A DNA stretch of 64,000 nt, taken from contig CM060731.1 in assembly GCA_030704615.1 (NCBI GenBank), positions 19,838,001 to 19,902,000 of the forward strand, given 5' to 3'. The number at the start of each line of letters is the position of its first letter. Position 1 is the stretch's first letter. Origin of the DNA: Takakia lepidozioides. Lineage: Eukaryota > Streptophyta > Takakiopsida > Takakiales > Takakiaceae. A program made the position numbers and the translations under genes. The notes beneath the pieces are model-generated. The model ran no database searches. It was not told where the DNA came from and worked only from the letters and a program-made list of their open reading frames with translations. Shown piece after piece: positions 59,509 through 64,000 of this stretch.

Positions 59509-62460
59509 TTATTCATGCCTGTGAGCGTGGTTGTGTACTCTTCCGTGGGGAGTATGAGAATGTAGACATTTGCCCAGTGTGCCGCAGTTCCCGTTACATT
59601 CCTGGTCGTGGAAGTGTGCCCAAGAAAGTATTGTGACACTTCCCTGTCATTCCAAGGTTGAAACATATGTACCGATGTAAATCGATCACTAACCTCATGA
59701 CATGGCACGACAGACATAAGAGCCAGGATGGGTTGGTTCGACATCCAGCTGATAGCAAAGCATGGAGACACATTGACACCACATTTGAGGATTTTGCTGC
59801 AGAGCCACGATCTCTGCGATTTGGATTGGCCTTAGACGGTGTAAATCCCTACGGAGCTCAATCCACAAGTTGGAGCACATGGCCCGTTCTCTTGGTCAAT
59901 TACAATTTGCCTCCGTGGTTAATGACCAAAAAGTTCTTTGTCATGTTAGCGCTACTGATTCCTGGTAAGGAGTCTGTTACCTCGAACAACGTAGATGTTT
60001 ACCCGATGCCCCTAGTGGAAGAGCTATTAGAACTATGGAGAGGGATTGCAGCTCATGATGTTTCCCGTCCTCGTGGTCAACGCGAATTCACACTGAGGGC
60101 AATGTTGATGTGGTCAATCCATGACTACCCTGCATATGGCTTGCTCTCAAGTCAAGTGACAAAAGGTTATGCTGGTTGTCCAGCTTGTGGACCCGGGGTG
60201 ACTTCACAGCAGTTACACACATGTGGAAAAATTGTTTTCCTAGGCCATCGAAGATTTTTGGCCCGCAATCATCCATATAGAAGGTCAAGAATGTTCAATG
60301 GCGCTACTGAGCATGGAACTCCTCCAAAAACGCAGACTGGAACACAAATCAAGGAGCTTGCAACAGCTCGCACTGCATGGGTGGAAAACGGAGGGACGCC
60401 AGATAGCAGGACAAACCCAGCAAAAACTCATGGAGTTAAGCGATTGTCAATTTTATATGTCTTACCTTATTGGGAGGTAATTCTTTCATGACCTTTAAAT
60501 TGGCTGTGTACATTTTTGCGTTTTCTGTTTAAATTGTGATGAGTAAATGCTCAATAGCTTATGTGTTCATTTTGTAGGGTCTCCTCATCCGCCACACGTT
60601 TGACGCAATGCATTGCGAAAAGAACTTGGCTGAAAATATTATTAAGACTATCTTTGGTGAGAAAGACACATTGAAAGTTCGCCGTGATTTGGAGCTACTT
60701 GGGATGCGCCCGGAATTGTGGCTACAACGTGATCCTGACAGAGCAGATACGTTAATTATGCCTCTTGCCCCTTATGTCCTCACTGAGGCTGAGTTACAAG
60801 TCTTTCTGGAGATTGTGCAGAACTTGAAAGTGCCAACATGCTACGCATCAGCTTTCAAAAAGCATGTGGTGAAGAAGAAGTTGTCTGGCATGAAATCACA
60901 TGACTATCATGTGCTCATGCAGCAAATTATACCGCTTGCTATCCGTGGGCTCATGGCAAGTGGTCCTCGAAGGGCCATTTTGCGAGTATGTCGTGTATTT
61001 AAGAAGTTGTGTGCAAAAGTGGTGAATCTTGTAGAGTATGAGGAATTGAGAACTGAAGCAGTTCTCACTCTGTGTCTTATAGAGAAGGAGTTCCCACCAT
61101 CATTTTTTGATGTGATGACACATCTGGTTGTTCACCTAGTGGATGAGTTGTACTTATGCGGGCTCGTAGCATCTCATTGGATGTACCTCATGGAGCGGGC
61201 AATGAAAAATATGAAGGGCTACGTAAGAAACATGGCAAGGCCCGAGGGGAGCATGGCAGAAGGATACCAATTTGAAGAAGCATTGGGTTTTTGCACAGAG
61301 TATATGGCAGGATTTGATGGAAGTGTACGAAGGGTGTGGGATGCAGATGAGGCAGAATCTGTGGAACGTGAAGTTGTGGAAGGAAGTCCTAAAGCCCGAA
61401 AATTGAATGACCTGTGTGATATTGTACATGAGTACATCATTCAGAACCATCCTCGTCTGTCAGTCATGTTGGGGTAAGAAATCTACTTCATTGACATTCA
61501 GATTTCCAAGTTTTAGTCATTTATCATTAGTTGGCATATGGCGTCTTTTCAAATCTCCCACGCCACCTCTGTCAATCTCTTGGCTGACCCTCGGATTGTG
61601 ACAGGATATATGAAGCAGAGTCCACACGGATAGAAGCCAGACGACGCTTGTTTCGTGAGGAGCAAGGGCTGGAAGGCATGAGCAATCCCACGACAATTCA
61701 GTACCCTCCTGATTTGCATCCTTGTCCTCCATTTGCAGTTTGGCTCCCTCAAGGTGTACGGGATCATCTCTCAATTCAATCAGATGGGCTTGATCCTACA
61801 ACACGTGAGGAATTACTGGATCTTTCAAGGCCTCCATCATTTACTGCCCTGTCATTCAAGAGTATGACAGCGTATGGTAACCATTACAGGGTTACATCCC
61901 CCGACATGAACACAACAAGTATGGTGTCTTTTGATTGTGGAGTCTCATCTGTTTTCCAACACCAACCCATTACCAACAATTCAGGCAATGACATGGAGGA
62001 ACCTACAAGATATGTAGGTCTTATAAGGGAGATTTTGCAAATTGACTATGGCCAAACACAGCCTATAGTGTTTTTGTGTTCGTGGATACGGGCGAGTCGC
62101 GTGGGTCATCAACCTATGTCAATGAAGCAGGATGATGCTGGCTTCACACTTGTCAATTTTAACCGTATGCTTCCACCTTCTGAGCAACCTTTTGTGTTTC
62201 CTGGCCAGGTTGATCAAGTGTTTTTTTCTGATTGTGTGGAGGAGCCGGGGTGGAAAGTCGTCCTGGAGAAGAGCCCCCGAGCACGTAGAGTGGTCTGCGA
62301 CATATCAATTGATAATGATGATGTGGCAGAAGTGGAAGGATTGTTAGCCCAACAAAGACTAGAGGAGACTCTGGTTACTGATGGCCCAACATGCAGCCGA
62401 GCGGGTTACTCCAGAGCGGTTACTCCATGATGCAGTGGCCTCCTTGTACCCAGACATAGA
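59484..62460 (+). mobile_element. CACTA (En/Spm) transposase, tnp2 + DUF4218 + DUF4216
   Basis: Three exons: about 59484-60476, 60578-61473 and 61605 to about 62460, with GT-AG introns that restore YWE-GLLIRHTFDAMHCEKN and SVMLG-IYEAESTRIEAR. Exon 1 holds the Transposase_21 (tnp2) domain: HACERGCVLFRGEYENVDIC, HPADSKAWRHID, LRFGLALDGVNPYGAQS, then SIHDYPAYGLLSSQVTKGYA. Exon 2 holds DUF4218 (FPPSFFDVMTHLVVHLVDEL, ASHWMYLMERAMKNMKGYVR). Exon 3 holds a DUF4216-like region (YVGLIREILQIDYGQTQ). Defects: one TGA at 59634-59636 (VL-stop-HFPVIPRL, expected Arg) and a late shift near 62380, after which AAERVTPERLLHDAVASLYP continues in another frame to a stop near 62479. No CACTA termini were found around it. 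It is probably inactive but young. Confidence 0.88.
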
Positions 62461-62479
62461 TGAGGATGATGAAGATTAG

Positions 62480-63586
62480 ATATGCTAGATTTGTGCACTC
62501 CAGTTATAGACCATGCATGATAGTTTAAGGTGGTAACACTCCCTTCGCATTCCCATTAAGATATCATGCTTGGACACTGGATTTTATGATCAATTATGGA
62601 GTGCTTTCCTTTCAGCACCTTTTATTCATTTGTTGTTGCAATTGGCTTTGGACCAACCCGTGCTGGTACCATTGCCATGGGTTCTGCCTGCAATGTTTTC
62701 TTGCCATGGATTCGGCACACGCCACGAAAGGCCATCCAGACCATCCTCTGGAAATGCTCCAATGTTGTTTCAAACATCTCCACATTGCAATGGATACAAC
62801 ACTGACATTAGATGAGTGAAAGTGAGACTAGACCTCCAGCCAGCCGGCTTTCCCACATCAAATTGAAGGGGATCTGTAGATTATAGATAACGGCTGTTGC
62901 CTTCTCAATGTCTTTTCCAATCACCTCTGCAATGAACTGGGGTATAAGATCCTTCAAATCACAAGTTTGAGCATCACGCACAAGCCACTTACGGGGATAG
63001 AGTTTCCAATGCAAACCATTGGTCTTTTATTGATAGCATTGTTGTAAAATACATGGACCAACAAGGTCAATTTCGGGAATGACATATAGTACGCTTTCAC
63101 GTACTATGTAAGCATGCAACTATGTACCAGTGACGTGGCTTGTTCGCCACTTAACCTGTTTGCCCATTCAGCCATCTCCACATTGTCATGGATTTTGCAT
63201 GCTGGATTGTGAGGGCCATCCACACCGTCCTCTGGAAATGCTATCATGGGGTTTTAGCTATGTCCACATTTCCCTGGATTATGCCTGCACGAAGCAAGGC
63301 CAACTGCATTCAGCACCCTCCACTTTATTATAGTATTGCAGCAACATTCAAAGCACTTCAATTTGTATCCATCGAAAACATCTAGGCTGGAAAAAGACAT
63401 TGTTGCAGCAGAACTTAGGAAAGTACTTCTCCCCTTCCACTACACACGTGAAATGAAAGAAGTCAACCAACAGCATACCAGCCAAGAAAATATGAAACCA
63501 GCCAAGAAAAGAGCCAATATATGCAGTGAAGGTCGACACTAAATGAAACTTATCCAACACTTACATTAGAGGAGGGAAGCTCTTAC
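62480..63586 (-). pseudogene. RPS3A: eS1 (RPS3A) exon fragment, copy A, with duplicated flank
   Basis: On the minus strand 62865-62981 reads VRDAQTCDLKDLIPQFIAEV and IGKDIEKATAVIYNLQ, the conserved core of ribosomal protein eS1. The following part is deleted and garbled (FDVGK remains). Flanking DNA is also duplicated: AAATCACAAGTTTGAGC and TTGATAGCATTGTTGTAAAA occur here and again beside copy B about 700 bases away. A looser repeat (GGCCATCCA, CCTCTGGAAATGCT) recurs at about 62727 and 63210. This is a fragment, not a gene. Confidence 0.75.
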
Positions 63587-63970
63587 CTCCATAAGCTTGC
63601 CCACATCAAATTTGGGAGCTTTCAGAATTTTTCCTTTCCGGTTGAATGAACTTGGCTACAAGATCCTTCAAATCACAAGTTTGAGCTTCACACACAATGA
63701 ACTTACAGGGATTGAGCTTCCAATGCGAACCAGAAGTCTTATATTGATAGCATTGTTGTAAAACACATGGACCAACAATGACAGTCTCTGGAATGACATA
63801 TAGTACAGCATGCCGCTTCCAGTTGACCATCTACCCATGTAGGTTTCTTGTAACTATCTTTCCACAGGGAATCATAGGTAATGTGGAGCTTGAAATCCAG
63901 CCCTCTTGGATGAATCTGGACCCACACTCTATCCCTGCTCCTTCAGCTATCCATGCCTCTGACAGCCTAC
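63587..63970 (-). pseudogene. RPS3A: eS1 (RPS3A) exon fragment, copy B, plus carrier sequence
   Basis: 63587-63695 reads VCEAQTCDLKDLVAKFI, then after an internal deletion FNRKGKILKAPKFDVGKLME, ending at a clean GTAAGAGC donor; both parts are eS1. The sequence from 63810 to 63995 on this strand is not eS1. It matches the DNA around the uL23 pseudogene at 31031-31070 (GGTTGGGGTGTTTGCTGG, GCTGTCAG) and at 31983-32062 (GGATAGCTGAAGGA, TGGGTAGATGGTCAACTGGA). Confidence 0.75.
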
Positions 63971-64000
63971 AATTCTACCAGCAAACACCCCAACCATACT

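Overview
The window is nuclear DNA of a land plant. The evidence is split genes with GT-AG introns, plant-specific families (plant sucrose-phosphate synthase, SBT1-type subtilase, plant-type aspartic protease), a plastid ndhH fragment, PPR and organellar-DNA-binding protein remnants, and several plant-type DNA transposons. An intronless subtilase, medium-sized introns and many decayed MYAKCG-type PPR pieces fit a bryophyte, lycophyte or fern better than a flowering plant. That lineage call is an inference and the species cannot be named.

Layout. 1-8.8 kb is repeat-rich: two hAT-like elements and a tRNA-derived repeat. 8.9-12.3 kb holds an aspartic protease gene (4 exons, +). 14.4-16.2 kb holds a small glycine-rich protein gene (3 exons, +). 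18.7-19.8 kb holds a plastid ndhH insertion and an orphan chromodomain from a Ty3/gypsy element. 20.6-23.6 kb is a complete pyrroline-5-carboxylate reductase gene (8 exons, -), with a second copy of the 3.4-kb hAT element, inverted, 417 bp upstream of its start codon. 25-35 kb is a junkyard of decayed fragments: FCP1-like phosphatase, a CACTA terminus, PPR, an OSB-type motif, ribosomal protein uL23 and a Ulp1 protease piece. 36.5-37.4 kb is a piggyBac-like TTAA element. 40-42.4 kb is an intact intronless subtilase (-). 44.7-53.5 kb is a complete sucrose-phosphate synthase gene (14 exons, -). 53.5-58.4 kb is non-coding. 58.4-62.5 kb holds a DUF7869-like pseudogene abutting a nearly intact CACTA transposase. 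62.8-64 kb holds two eS1 (RPS3A) exon fragments.

The five good genes (aspartic protease, glycine-rich protein, P5CR, subtilase, SPS) are independent single-copy plant genes, not an operon or cluster. P5CR makes proline, SPS makes sucrose-6-phosphate, and the two proteases are predicted to be secretory. All exon coordinates were derived by hand from reading frame, splice dinucleotides and protein conservation, and every phase closes. The most unusual material is the mosaic of host-gene exons at 28.8-33.4 kb. It shares non-coding sequence with the ribosomal-protein fragment at 63.8-64 kb, which suggests an uncharacterised gene-capturing carrier element.
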